Source of the DNA: Anthopleura xanthogrammica
Taxonomy: Eukaryota; Cnidaria; Anthozoa; Actiniaria; Actiniidae
Length of the DNA: 64,000 nucleotides
NCBI GenBank assembly: GCA_964019055.1
Contig: OZ025209.1
Span: 7,059,071 to 7,123,070 of the forward strand
Direction: 5' to 3'
In this document: positions 25,714-39,660 of the stretch, piece after piece
Position numbering within the stretch: position 1 is the stretch's first letter
Layout of the letters: each line of letters starts with the position of its first letter
Notes under the pieces: generated by a model
Database searches by the model: none
Seen by the model: the letters and a program-made list of their open reading frames with translations, nothing else
Told to the model about the DNA's origin: nothing
Made by a program: the position numbers and the translations under genes

Positions 25714-28700
25714 TCAGTTTAAAAACTTTGATCCTACTTCCTTGACGATTTTTGATGCAAGATCAGTTGCCTTTGATGCCATTGATCCAGTGTATACACT
25801 ATGGGGTATATTAGGATACTGTAGTCGGTCTGGATAACGCATGCGCGTTGAATTTCCAACAAGACTTTCAAGCTCTGAGGCCAAACTGCTCAACTTATTA
25901 TTGTTTAGGTCTTGAGCGATCATCCTGAGATCGTGGACGTTAGTTTTATCAGCATCTATGGAATACTGTGCTGCTTTCAAGGCTTTCTCTGCGGACTGAA
26001 TGAATAGACATATCGATCTAAAACAACTCGGTAAAATATTTGGAAATCAATATGAAAATGAATGAGTGTGTTTGCATTTATCTATTGCAGCCCCACAGGT
26101 GAGGGCGTGCGGGCATGCGTAACAGGCTCTGCAATTTTTCTCTGCCAAAACAATTATTGAATCCTTGCAACGTCACAGTAGCAAGAGGCAAAACCGCAGC
26201 ATGTATCGGTAGCTTCACATACGTAACAATTCGTCTAGGTCGCAAAGAACAGACTTAAAATGGTTTATTGATAACAAAAATTAGAGGCCCCTTCATACCT
26301 GATGACACTTGAAGCAAGCCCATTCGTAAGAGGTCCTTTCATAATCTACATCGTTACTTGCTGCTTCTAGATCTGCTTTTGCTTGGTTGTACCACCTTCT
26401 TGCTTCACCAGGTTGAGGGTTGCTTCTGTATGAGCCCCGAGAAAAATTAGAAAATCCACCGCCACGATAGAAGGACGAACTTTGGCCTCTGTGATATCCT
26501 GCACGGTCTGACCAACGATTAAAAAAGCTACTGTAGAATCCGCTATAGCTATAATCAGATTTCCTCCGTGGTTCTGAGGCATTGCGTGATCGAGGCTTTT
26601 TGGCTACGCCTTCACCTTTTTCGAGTCTTTCGATTTCCTGCTGAATAAACTTAAACACTTCTGTACAAAACTTTTCGTTTCCAGGATTCTTATCTGGATG
26701 CCACTTAAGGAACAGACGCTTTATGATTTTCTTTCGTGTCTCTTCGGGTTGTTTCCAAGCCTCTTGGAGAATTCTTCTCACCTCTTTTTGAACTTCATCA
26801 AGATCGGCAGGCTTTTCATCTCGAGAACCAGTGAAGGGTTCTAATTCTAAACACTCACTGTTGCCTTGGCTTGGGCGATAGAACTTGTACAAGTCTGCTG
26901 CGTCTACAACAATTGGTTCTTTGTCTTTTCCGATATCAATTCTGTATTTCTTTAAGCTTGGTTCTGTGCTTGAGTATTGTCCGTCCTCGATGACCTCCTC
27001 GATGACAATTGCATAGATGTAGGTTGGAGTTCCCTCTTCTCCTCGAAGACTTGGATCATCAAGCTCGTAACCAACGTACTCACCAGGACTGAATACTGTG
27101 AAGTCATCTACCAACAGGTGATGGTCTGTAATATGAATAAAGTTGCCTGGCGTAGGAAGACAGGTTGCTTCAATTTTCAACACCGAGTTGTCCTCTCGAA
27201 TCTTTAGTCCATCCAAGAGCTCCTTTATTTCGTACGGTTTTGAGGACAGCAACATTGGAAGATGCACCAGCATTGTTTTCAGAAGATGGCCCGTTATTCT
27301 GTCTATGATTTCAGCCACCACTGAAACGTACTTAGAAAACTGAGCATCCTTTTCGATGTATATCTTCCACACTTTTTCATCCTCTTCTTTTATTTCTTCC
27401 TCGAAGCAAGAAACGTCAGCTTCACTCCCAGGTACTGCTGTACCATTGTATACGAGCTTGGTCCGAAGGTTAGGAACGCTGTACACATGAATGCATCTTA
27501 ACCTTTTTTGCACATTGGCAGGGATATCTGTGCTGGTTTCCTCATCCCTTTTGTAGTCAGCATGTTTGATCAGGCGTATCATTCCATGGCAAAACTCATT
27601 TGATGTCAAAACCTGCCTGAGTTCCTGTGCCGTACTGGAACAAGAAACGTGCTGGTCTCCATCCATCAAGGCTTCATGAACCACTGATGTAAGCATACGA
27701 GGACGAATGGATTCAGGAAGCTTCTTCGCTATCAGGTCTTCGTTGTTTACTTCCAGTCCACAGTCAGCGAGTTTAACAAGAATAAAATCATTGAATTGCC
27801 TCATTCTTTCTTTGAGGTGTGGAGCATCATTGTACAAAATGTTTGCAGACGGTTTCAAAAATACCATATTGATGGAATGGTCAGATGGATTCGGTTTTAC
27901 TCCTGGTAGGTAGAGAGGTGTAATATTAGTTTCTTGAACTTTATCTTCCTCAAAGGTTTCAAAAAACCCTTTTGTGGCTTTAAAGGCGTTTGTTGTCTCG
28001 TTAGGGTGAAGCTTCTTGTCGCCAGTCTCATCACGTATATTCTTCAGTACCATCGAATACTGTGATGCAGTGACAGCGTTGGTTGTTCCAAGATTTTTAA
28101 GGAATTCTGCATAGGATGCCACTTCAAGGGGAATCTTGTACAGGTATGGCCGGATTTCTTGGTCTGACGTGATATCCACGGCCACTTGCTTAGGGAACAC
28201 AAATCGCTTGCCATTATTAACTACAACGCAGCGGATGTTCTTCAGCTCATTTATGACGTCTTTATTTCCCTTGTAGTTGCTTTCCAGATACTTGTAAATA
28301 TTTGTCATTATTCCTACAACTTTTTGAAGAACTCGTTTGCTTTCTTTTCGGGCAGCGTTTTCAGTGCAATTCATTTGGCAAAGAACGTTGCAAATGTTCT
28401 TGCAATGATTGACAACCATATCAACGGATGGGTTTTGAAGAATACCAAGTCGTCGAGCAATCACCTCTTTTAGCACTTGGTTTGTTAGATTTACGTTATC
28501 GCAATGAAACGGATTAGCATCTCTTGGTAAAAGGTTCGCGGTTGTCCAGGTAATAGAGTGGTTCTTAGAGGCTACTGAACCTCGAAAGCAAATACACGGT
28601 GAACCAGTTCTCCCTGAACCATACTGTACATGGATGGCTTGCAGACTGGGATCGACGACATAAGGAAAGACGAAACAGATTTCCTTAACATCATCCAGTA

Positions 28701-31700
28701 GCTTACTGGCTGCAATGTTCTCAGATTCGAAAAGGTAAGTTACCAAAGTTTTCGATTTACTTCTTGTTCCCTCATTTAGCCTTGTTTTGGCTTCGGTTTC
28801 AACTTCTTTAGCGAACTGTAAGAACTTCTCGTTACTTACTCGATAGATGAGTCCTATCCGACGTAGAAAGCGTAGCCATTTGTCATCAAAAAACGGTTTC
28901 GGTGGGAACATCTCTTGATGGTTTTGAAGCATTGCAGCAAAAACTTTGTTGGTTGGATCATAAAAGGAAGATGCTGTCTTGAAAGTCCCATCTTTTGCTG
29001 TCATAAACTTCAACTTATATAGAGCGTCAAGCAGCTTTTGTAGCTTTACTTTCTTCTTCATGTTAAACGTTGGACGACTATGACGATCATTTTCAGGTTC
29101 TAACTTATTCATTAATTCTTCTACAAACACCAGATGTTTCAGTCTTGCTTCTTCGCTCATTTCGTCAAATTTCTCGAAGATCACATCACAGTAGACATCC
29201 ACCTCATCTTCATAGTGACAGTCAAGCAATTTATACAAACTGTCCAGAGTTTTATTTTCTTTGAGGAAAACAATACCCGCTGTTTCTTCCCATATATCCA
29301 TGTCGTCCTTTGGGATCCTCGACGAGAGGACAAAAGCTTTCTTTTCACTGATGTTGATGATGTCATCATGAATGGTTACGTACAATGGCAACGTTTTTAG
29401 ACTTTCCACACACTCCGGGTCCATTAGGGATAGGTCATAGTCACTGAAGTAACTCAAAACTTTGCTGCAATCGTAATCCTGCAAATTTTCAAATCCTTGA
29501 GAACCTGCCGTTTCAAATTTGCGTAAAAGAGCTGATAACACTGACTTTGGGTCGTCTAGGTCTGCTACAATTCTTCTTGCTGCCATGCTGCTTTCTTCCT
29601 CCATTACCTCGTAGTTTAATTCAGGTAAGAAAATCTTCCTGAGAGACTCTTTTAAAAGTGTTGAAGACCCGGAACCTTCGAGATAAATCACAGTTGGAGC
29701 CAATTTCAAAGGCACCAAAACTTGTCGCTGTCGAAGAGGCAAAAGTGCTGGTAAAAGACACCAATCTTTGACTGGTTCTAAGACCTCTGGAGCGAGACGT
29801 GTGTAAAGAAAACTGGATGTCACACTCCCTTGGGTTTTTTCGCAATCTTTGATTTTTTCCTTAATATTCGCTGAAAAGAACTCCCAAGTACGATTTATCC
29901 ATTGTTTATTTGGAATCTTGCTTTTCTCGTTCTCGGGATACCAGGCAACATTCTCTTCGGTTGTGTACCGACTTTTTTCCATTTCTCTTGGTAGTTGACT
30001 CGCAAAGGACTCTACATCAAATCGTTTAAAAACAAAAGACGGAAGATGTTCAGCTTCATCATCATCAAAGTGAAAGACAGAATGTAAGACCTTGCGATGC
30101 ACAAACATTGATTCGCAATGAGGAAGTAATTTGTAGTATCTACTCAGGAAGACTTGTGATTGGCTGAAGACCCGAACGAAGTCATCTTCAGTAAGTAACA
30201 ATGGCAGACCTTCAAGTCTTTGTAAAAATTTTCTATCTTGTTTACAATACTTGAGGACTGAAAGCAAGTTACTGATGTTCTTGAACTGGGTATCTTTGAT
30301 ATGCAAAGGCAGGCATCCAACATTGCACAGCTGGTTTTCGGTGTTGTACGTTCCAAAGAAACTAATAACATCTGTCGGTGAGATAAGACTTACATCCACA
30401 TTGGAATTCTTGAAACATTCGTAAACTCTCATTGGCATACAAAGTAGGTTGAAGCCCACAGCAAGAAGCGTGTCTTGCAAAACTTCTTTGGCTTTTCTTT
30501 TGCTCCGAATATCTTCGGTGTCGGCTTGTGAAACCTCTTCAAGATTATCGAAAAATGCTTGATCACATCCTTCCCCTGTTGGGGGCAGCCACTCGACTAT
30601 TGCCACGCTTCTTTTCGATTTCTTTCGTTTGTCTTCTTGGCGAAGAACTGGTAGTAGTCGAAGGGCTTTTGCGTTTATATGGAGGTAGACTTCCTTACAG
30701 AGGGCTTCCCAGTAACTTTCCTGAGCTTTCACGTATATAGAAGGAAACAGGTTTACATAGCGAGAAAGAACACTTTCTCCCATGTCTTTGTCACCATTTA
30801 TGCATGTCTTTTCATCAGCGTCTCTTGACAAAGAAATATGCTGCCTCACCTCATCTAGTAAGGTCACGTAGCATGGCGCAACCACTTCGCGTAGTAATGC
30901 ATCATTCCAGTTACTTCTGTAATCATTACCTTGCCATAGGTTTCGTCTCGCTTCGTGATCCAGAGCAAAATGACCATTGACGTGGACAGGGAGACCAGTC
31001 TTGAAAGGAAGAGGAAGAAAACAAAAGGCTTTCCCTGGGATATTTTGATGATTGTCGGAGGAACTAATCAATGATGCCACTCCACCACGTGGTAACAGAC
31101 CAAGATCTCCCTTCTTAAATGCTTCTTCAATGTTGTCTGGAATGTTCTCTCTGTGTTCAAAGCCAATCTTCTGGACAACAAACCATTTCTGATTCAAACC
31201 TTCGCTGTCTTTCAGATTAACAACATAGGATACTTGATGGACAGGAATATCAGCAACTGACATTTTTCCACTCCGTAGACGTTTTCCAAATTCACTGACA
31301 CGGGCAGCAAAATCTTTTCGCTTCTTTTTATCGTCTAAAGACAACGAGGACTGGACACGGTAAGACTCATTCAGCTTTCCGGTTTTCTTGTCAATTTCAC
31401 AAATGGAAATCTCCTTCACGTTGTTAACAAATAGGAGAACCTGAAGAAGCTCTTCCTTGAAATCATTCAGCAGATCGTCCAACTTTTGGACTGTCATCGC
31501 CTTGTTACTGATCTTGGACGTGGTAGCCATATCTTTATTTCGGAGCGGAAACCGGAACATTGTAGCATTTTTTAACGGGCAAGATTTGCCATGGTCGTAG
31601 CAAGAGAATACATCAGTAAACGTTTTTCTCAGTTCAGGAAGATCTTTATACATGACTCCAGGGTTTGAGGCATCTGCGTCAAGTACGAACTTCAAATTCG

Positions 31701-34700
31701 GGTCAAACACGCACATTACTTCCCCAATCTCGTCCCCTTGAGAAATGAAGGTTGGTGCATCGGTCAGGTGATATACTGCATTGAACCCCACACCATACTG
31801 ACCAGTTTTGTTTGGATCGTCTCCTTTATTTCCTTCACCAAGATTTTGTATTCCCTCGATGTCACTCTGAGTGAATGGTGCGTTGTTATAAACGCACAAG
31901 GCAGGTCCTTGGAGGGGCTTCCAGCACTCTTCAAAGACTCGCTTATCTCGATGTCTACGAGGATCCTTAATGAAACAGACTTTAGTTGCCTTAGCATCGT
32001 CTGCGTTCTGGAGAAGTTCCTTCATGATTGATTCATCACATGGATATCCCTTCAGTATTCGCTTGAGCCTGTTTGTGAGCTTCTCTTTCTGTCCAAATGG
32101 AATCCCAAACGTGTGCTTGCGTAGCGTTTCCTGTCTTCTCGTCTTCGCTCCAAGTGTGATGCACACCTGTGGTGATATACCTTTATTTGCATAAACGACT
32201 CCTTCCTCATCGGGCATCCAATAGCAGTCCTTTACACAGACATCTCTTGACGGTTTCATCATTCCCTTTGAATCAGGTAGGAAAATAATTCCATACTTCT
32301 TTATCGCTTCGACTGCTGTGACCTTCTCCTTTTCCATGGCGTCTGCTAGCAAATTCGAGATTTCTGTCACTCGTTTAAATTCCTCCTTAGAAATCAGTCT
32401 CTTATACTTGAGCGCTATTTCACTAAGCGTCTTGATATAATCCTGCACCCCAAAGGATTCTCGAACATCAAGAGCCTTGAATAACTGGCGAAATTTTTGC
32501 CTGTATTCATCAGGAAGTTGGCACAAGTATAGCGGATAGTTAACTTGGGACGAAAATGCCACTTGGTTGGTAGAAAGAAGATGTTTCTGCACAAGAATGA
32601 ACTTCAATGGCGTAAGCAGTTCTTTGACCTCGTCCAGTTCATCTCTTGGACGTTGCTGAAAGTAAGCATACATTTTCTCGAAAGCATTTTTAGTTTCAAG
32701 ATCATTCATTTTTTTGCTTTTCTTGCAAACTTTAATTACGCTTTCAAGATGGATTTTCACGTCTTGGAGACTTGGTTGTTTATTCCATCCAAATCGAGCA
32801 GAAACTCGTGGAAGTTCTTTTGCGTTGACCAGGAGTTTGACACTACCAACAAGGTTGATGAATTCGTGCGATGTAACATCTTTTGGGCGAGCAAAATATC
32901 CATCTTTGCTATATTTCAAGGGGAAATCGATGGGGTACGTTTCTGGCCTCTTCTTTAAAACAGGGATCCAAGGAATTTTATCTAGGCAATTTTTCAATGG
33001 AACATGTTTCACTTTTTCTTCGAGCAACAAAGGAAACTGTTCCAAAAGTTTTAGGATGGCAGTTGATTTTATTTTGACTCTTTCAACATTTTTCTTGTGG
33101 CCTACAAGTTCAGCACACTTGAATATATCAGAAGCAGTTACACCATCTTTTCCTTTCAGGCCCAACTTCCTTAAGTGAATGAGAACATCTGGTTGAGCGT
33201 AGTACTTACCCTCTGGAAATACCTGTTCATCTAAAAAGACCTTGCTCAGGATTTTAACATTTGGATCAAAGAGTTTTCCAGGCCTCTTCCTCGCGGTTTC
33301 TCTGTCAAGAGCTACAAATGGCAGTTGTTTCAGTTTCTCTCTAAGACCAGCTGCTTCTTCTTCACTAAAGATGGCAAAGCGGTTAAAAATGAATTGCACT
33401 ATTTCATCGAGTTCTTCACTAGAGTATCTATCATTAAGTGCATCGTCTAACATCTTTTCCAAAAGATCCCTTTTAGACATGGGTAAAGTGCCGAGTAAAC
33501 GTGCAAGCTGACTACTGTTGCGCTTCCTCAAGTCAATTAAGTCAATGAACACGTTCACAGAAGGTAGTTCATCATCAATTGGAGCAGCGTCCTTTACCTC
33601 GTCCAGCGAAACAAAACGAGATTGACTTTCGCTACGACCAACCCATGTTTCAAACAATGGTAGTTTTCGAAGAAGATCCTTCATATTCGCGGAGTCAACT
33701 TGTGATATGTTTGACAGGAATTTTCGAAAACCCCTAATATCACTACGATGAAGTTTCGTCGACTTTTCTATTAGCTTTTCTTTGTTCTTAGGATTATTGA
33801 TGAAAACACACATAGCATTAAGAACCCCCTTTGAACTTGGAGGGTTAGCGAATGTAGGAACTAATCTAGGATAATATCGAATGTACTCTGGGAGATCTTT
33901 CAAGATAGTTAAGCCAAGAGTCTTCAAGACGTGACACACCGACTCGTCAATGCTTTCACCGTTAAATGAAGCAAGAACAAGGCTGGATGGTCGCTGAATT
34001 CTTGCAAGTTTTACTTTAGCTCGTATCGTGAGCGGAGACAGAGGAACAAGAGGAAGCCCGACAAATGCATCTAAATCAGACGCCTTGTGTGCAAAATGTC
34101 TTCCAAAATACTCCCACAAGGCTTTCAACCATTCAATCGTTGGTTGGTTGGATTCTCCTGGGTGCCAGGTCACGTGATCTTCTGAGCCTATCCAATCAGA
34201 AGGCAGTGTCTGCCTGAGATGTCGTTTTACGGCCTCTTTGTTGAAGTAACGTAACTGCGTATAGTCTGTAAAGAAAATATATTAAGAATCGTCAAAAAGT
34301 CAGGATAAAAAGATTCAAAATAATACCTTATGATATACTAGGATAAAGATCATCGGTATTCTATAATATTAATAATCATCATTATTTTAAAATTTCAGTA
34401 GTTACCTTCCTCGACTGCGTCTTTCAATTGCTCTGTTACAGCGTCATCCAATTCTGTATCCAAGAACATTCTTTGTAACCCTGGCAACAGTGACTTTGGG
34501 TGTTCAGCGGAATCAATGTAAATGGGATCAACCCCTTGCCCTCCGAATGTAGTGAATGTCTTGTCAGATAAGGGGAGCAATTTGAGACCTTCAAGTTCTG
34601 TGAAGTCAGAATCACTGAGAATAAACTTCAGGAGTAGGACCTTGTCCTGGTGATTCAGATGGCGGTAGCAAGATGGATGTGCCTTTAAACTGGTTCTCAA

Positions 34701-37700
34701 TACCTTTGGCGTGACATATTTTAAATTAAATCTGCAATATTCTACCAGAGCTGGTTTTATATGTGCTGGAACAGTCACAACATTCTCACCAGTTTTGGCA
34801 AGCAAGTCGACCACAATCTTCCTGGACTTGTCACTTTTCTTCAGGTCATCAAGTATCACATCTTCAGCTTTGCACCAACATCCACCATTAGCATCAGTGT
34901 ACAACACTTTAGATTCCAGCAGCATATCAAATAATGGCTGCAGAATGCCCTTCCATTTTACGTCAACTTTGTTTATATCTGGCCATGCGTTATACGCATC
35001 ACTTGTGGTCATCGTTTGCCGTGGTTCTTCTTCTGACAAACATAGTGAAATGACATGGCGAATAAGCTCAGCGTAGGCCTTGGGCAGGACTTCCTTCAAC
35101 AACCGTATGTTCCACAGTAAAGACTTGTCTGTCAAGGGTTGAATTGTTTCATCTTGATCAGCACTTGGCCATTTCAGGTGACGACGGTTCTGACTCAAGG
35201 CAAAGAAACCATTAACATGAACAGGCAGACCAGTCAGGCTTTTGTTTTCTAGCGGCAAAGGTAAGAAGCAGAAAAGATGCCCCTGTGGCTCATATGCATT
35301 CGTTTTTATCCTCTTCCTTTTGTTCCCACTACTGTTTTTCCTTCTCTTGAATCTGCTTCCTGTACTCTTCACAACTTCATCATCGTCATCTGCACCATCC
35401 ATGTCAACACTTTCCTCTCGACTGTCTTCTTCTTTCATTTGTGGCTGTAGAGGTAAAGCAACACCTACCAATGGCAAGTAGCTGAGGGATTCATCTGTCA
35501 TCAAAGCTTTTATGTCTTGAGTTACATCAGACCCACTAAAATACAGGGTAACGACAAACGAGTGCTCTGTCTTTGTGCTTTGTGTTTTTCCATCGTCGTA
35601 ATGTACTGTTTCAATGGTAAGAGTGTACGTCTTTTTCACTTCAGGAAAGGAACCACCTGAAAGAGCTGAGACATTTTTTTGTACTTTTGTATTGAATTCT
35701 TCTCTCGCTTTCCTGACATCTGGTAAGCAGTGGTCTGAGATCCCGACGTGGAATAGTTTTCTAGGCTCTAAACACTGTTCCTCTCTCTCGTAAACTTCAA
35801 TCCGTTCAAGATTCATCAAGAAAAGTAGAATCAAATGGGCATCTTTTTCAAAGCACTCAAACAAACCTTTCATCTTTTCTTGTGAATAAATGGTCTCGGA
35901 CAACTGGGAAGCTTCTCTTCTTAATGGCAAACGGAAGAGTGTCCCTTCATAACTCCCTTGTTCAAAGGAGTCTTCATCGCAGCCAAGAACACCCTTGTAA
36001 GGAGCAAACTGATCGGAGGTCTTCTTCATAATTCGTTTGTCTTTTCTCAAGTGCCATTTTCTTCCTGATTTTTTCCCATGGTCATCACTGAAGTATTTCT
36101 CCTCAGGATCAATTATTCCTACACTGTCACCACTGATAACACTTGGAAGATCTTAAAGGAAACAGATAAAGTATTGAAAAAATGTGAATAATAAACATGC
36201 AATGGGGCACATAAATATAAATAAATAAAATAAATAAATGAGCACATCCCCTTAACATGATAACTAGACTTGCCCCAAGTCGACCTCTCTTTCCGAGCGC
36301 AGCGAGAGAGCGACGGAGTTGCGAGAGGTATATATACTCAGTGGGGGCGGACTTTGCGAAAGTCTACATGATAACATGCACTGCAAGTACCCTAAAGAGC
36401 ATATATATTATATATAATTCCAGCAATAAGTTCTATTTTCCACATTCAAATATATGAATGTGGAAAATAGATAAATGGATTCATAAAAACCGAATTGGTC
36501 AATTTGGGATACAAACCTGTCATGTGAAAAACAGATTTAAATCCAAGACCAAACCGTCCAACTTTTGTCAGGTCCTTCTCCTTGATGCTTTCACACAACA
36601 TACCAATACCACCCCAGTCTTCATCAGTAAACTTGGCATCATTATAGGCATACAATGCTGGACCCTAATATAATAATAATAATAATGATAATAATAATAA
36701 TATTAATAATAATAATAATAAACAATAAATAAAATGAATAAACAAACAAATTAAATAATGAATGAACAAACAAATAAATGAGCAGACAAATGAATAAGCA
36801 AAAGAACAAATAAAAAAATGAATGAATGGATTAAGGGGGCTTTCATTTATTAGTGTATAGGGGGGGGGTGTGGGTGTCAGCAAAATCATCTGTTGTTTTT
36901 TCCAAATATTACCCACCCCCCCCTTCCTGGTTGGCAAAAATATCATAACCCCCCCCCCCTATATTTCGCCCAGTGTATTACTAAACCCCTATAAAGCTGC
37001 ATACAATTAGTAACAGCCCCCCTATATAGCTTACGAAAATAATGTGACCCCCAAATATTGCCGACCCCCCATACAGTAATAAATGTAAGCCCCCTAATAA
37101 ACAAATAAAAAGTCAAAGTCACTAATGTTTGCATAAACTAGTCTTAATATTTTATGATATACTCTGACATATGTTATGGCTAAAAAAGGGATACTTGGGC
37201 CCTTCCCCCGCTCCTTTTCCCTTTTCTCCTTTTCTCCTTTTCTCCTTTTCAAGTTTTAGTAAGATGATACCATCATAGCCTATTTAGATTTTGATAAAAA
37301 AATCAGTCAAGATTCAAGACTATATACAACTTACCTGGAACTTAGTCAGTTTAGGGTGACAGAGCTTTTTGTTCTGATGTAAATGATGGTCATACAGGAA
37401 TTTGACCTCTTTAGCATGGGCATCTTCAGCATTTTGAATCAGCTCCTATTGATCAAGTTAAAATTATAGTACTAGTATATTCTAAATAATATACCTACAT
37501 TATGCACACAAATACTTGTCCACATTATGAATTGGCTTAGTGCAGAACCCAGGTGTGCGTGTGTGTGTGTAGGGGGTACACTCTCATATAATGAAGGGTG
37601 GGGATGTTCATCATATCATTTAGGGGCATATCAAAATAGTAGGTCACTCACTTTTTTAGGGGTGAAAAGGAAAAAGCTGTTTTTTTAGCATGTATGATAT

Positions 37701-39599
37701 CTTTTAGGAGTATCTTTTGATCAAGTTTTTTTACGTTATTGGTTTGCAATTACTTTTGGTAGCGAAGGTACTTCAACATGGTAGCGAAAGCATATTCATT
37801 GGTAAGCGAAGGTAATGGTAGCAAAAGTATATGGTAGCGAAGGTACCGTAATTCTTTAAGAGTATATCCACAATAAGCTTAATGATTTTTAGTTTTAATG
37901 ATTTATCTTGTATTCTTAAATGGTATCTTTTAGGGCTAAATTTAAACTAGGACCACACCCAAACTCTCTCTTTTGGGCATGTGGACGATGTTGTGAGCTG
38001 TGCCACATGACGAAATTTGTTGCACACAATGTTGCTGAAGTAGAAAACAATCCTACTTCAGCAGCATAACTTGCCAGCAATATTGCACCATGTGTCTGTG
38101 CAATGGCGGATCCAGAATGATTTCAAGGGGGAGGGGGGAGGGGTAACTGGTACTTAGCAAGGCATTATATAGTGTCTTTTTTGGTCTTATCTTATCCTTA
38201 TCACCCAATTCACCCCCTGGATCCATCCTTGCACTGTCTTTACCTTGAGTATTTGTCCATCATCAGGGTATTGGTCAAGAATTTTCTTGATCTGTTGGAT
38301 AAGAGATGGTTGAACAAGGCCAAAACCTTTACCTTAAGAACAAAGATTACAGAGTCAGTTACAGCTAATTTATGTCACGCGTGACCAGTAAGTTTCGGCA
38401 GCTTCATTTGAAATTCCAAGTATTGACGCCAACTATGATCAAAATTAATATTTTTATTTCAAAAATAATTTTTTTAAAGCTGATACTTAACGATGTGGTT
38501 GGCAAGTGAATTCTTTTGGAAAATTAAATATTCCACAATCATTCATGATAGCAGGTCAAAAACATAATTTTTAACTGATTTTTTTTTTGATCGGAGATTT
38601 GAAATGTTAATATGAAGACTTGAAAACTACATTTGAATTCTCGGATTTACTGGTCACGCGTGACATAAGGGACCGGTCATTATTCATGTGTGGGGGGAGG
38701 GGGGGGGGGAGTGGGGGGATTTTTTTTGTCTGCATTAAAACATTTTTCCCTGACCCACCCCTTGAAGTATTAAATTAAGTTTGGACCCACCCCATATGGA
38801 ATTCATTTCAGAGGTATCTTTTCTTGATTCTGTATATATCATACCATTCATTATACAGTCGTTAAAAAATTACACATCTCTTAAACAACCTCTCTCCCCC
38901 TCCCCAGCAACCCTCCCCAGCAACCCTCCCTCATTCCATAGCTTGGGTCCGAATACCTGTTTTTGCTTGAATATATTCTTGTACATTTACATTTGCTTGA
39001 ATATATATATTCTTGCATTTTTACAACTGAAATTTTATTTTGACCCACCCTCTTTCTTTGAAAAATATAAACCTCCCCTTCCCCCACCCCCCCCCCCCCC
39101 CCCCACATAAATAATGTCCGGTCCCTAAAATTAGCTGTAATAGACCACTATAGATTTGCTTGACTCCACTTAATACATATGTCATTTCTTCTTTCGTGTG
39201 GAATATTTATCAGCTGAATCACAGGTTTTCATGCATTCTTTCTGGCTGGCAGCACATGATATGGTATTCAATCACGCGATTCAGCGAAACTTTTGCAAAT
39301 AAAACAACTATGATGTAATAAAAAAAAAACCCCAGATCTAGCTTCTCAAATTAATTCATAAAAGAAAACATTGCAATAGACCTTTCCCGAATTCGCTTGG
39401 ATCACAAAACAATGGTTTCGAGTCTGGGTTGGCCTTGATAAATAAAAGAATCAAGTTCAGTCTCGACTTGAAATCATTAATAAGTAGTATAAAGAATAAG
39501 ATAAATGAGTGTACGAAATATGAATATTTTGAAGAAATTAAGTTCCAATGATATTTTTTGATAACGATAGCTTTTAAACTTACTTATTCTAGATGTCAT
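25714..39599 (-). CDS. SACS-like: Sacsin-like protein: two SIRPT regions, J domain, HEPN domain (7 coding exons)
   Basis: Exons on the minus strand, in order: 39599-39584, 38332-38244, 37445-37335, 36664-36517, 36151-34406, 34265-26299, 25995-25714. They give 10359 nt and about 3452 aa, in phase throughout; one exon is 7967 nt long. Near the N-terminus LIQQIKKILDQYPDDGQILK leads into ELIQNAEDAHAKEVKFLYD and GRFGLGFKSVFHMT, the Hsp90-like ATPase motifs of the first SIRPT. A second SIRPT begins near residue 1420 (ELLQNADDAKATKVCF, GQYGVGFNAVYHLTD). A J domain near 3200-3260 keeps the HPD triad (LFLKWHPDKNPG). The HEPN domain crosses the last intron (EWACFKCHQ joined to SAEKALKAAQYSIDADK). Human sacsin is 4579 aa with three SIRPTs and an N-terminal ubiquitin-like domain. 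This one lacks the ubiquitin-like part and one SIRPT, so it is a paralogue or family member and not a strict orthologue. Family role: Hsp70 co-chaperone and intermediate-filament quality control. The HEPN domain binds nucleotides. The 16-nt first coding exon is inferred from phase and a GTAAGT donor. Confidence 0.9.
36835..37094. mobile_element. Harbinger-like MITE with TAA duplication
   Basis: Starts GGGGGCTTTCATTTATTAGT and ends with an imperfect inverse (ATAAATGTAAGCCCCC). TAA flanks both sides (36832-36834 and 37095-37097). The inner part is C- and G-run rich. A three-base TAA target and GGG termini fit PIF/Harbinger. Lies in intron 3 of the sacsin-like gene. Confidence 0.65.
38359..39140. 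mobile_element. Inverted-repeat element carrying a nested MITE in its right arm
   Basis: Ends are TTACAGCTAATTTATGTCAC on the left and the inverse on the right, continuing through GTCACGCGTGACCAGTAA. In the right arm the inverted repeat is interrupted at ATAA by the element 38669-39125. Removing that element and one TAA restores a continuous arm. The host element would be about 322 bp. Lies in intron 1 of the sacsin-like gene. Family unknown. Confidence 0.7.
38669..39125. mobile_element. Nested MITE with GGGACCGG termini and TAA duplication
   Basis: Begins GGGACCGGTCATTATTCATG and ends with the near-inverse ATAAATAATGTCCGGTCCC, each followed inward by a long G or C run. TAA flanks it (38666-38668, 39126-39128). 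Internal sequence is AT-rich with pieces of GACCCACCCC. Harbinger-like by its target size. Confidence 0.72.
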
Positions 39600-39658
39600 T
39601 TGGTGATATATATCGTAACGGCCATATTTTCGATACTGTTTGCTTTGTATTCTGCCAT
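39596..39658 (-). promoter_or_regulatory. Upstream ORF overlapping the sacsin-like start codon
   Basis: On the minus strand an ATG at 39658 opens 20 codons (MAEYKANSIENMAVTIYITK) whose TGA stop overlaps the proposed main start in the string ATGA. The arrangement would make main-frame translation depend on leaky scanning or on reinitiation. It depends on the inferred first exon being right. Confidence 0.35.
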
Positions 39659-39660
39659 TA

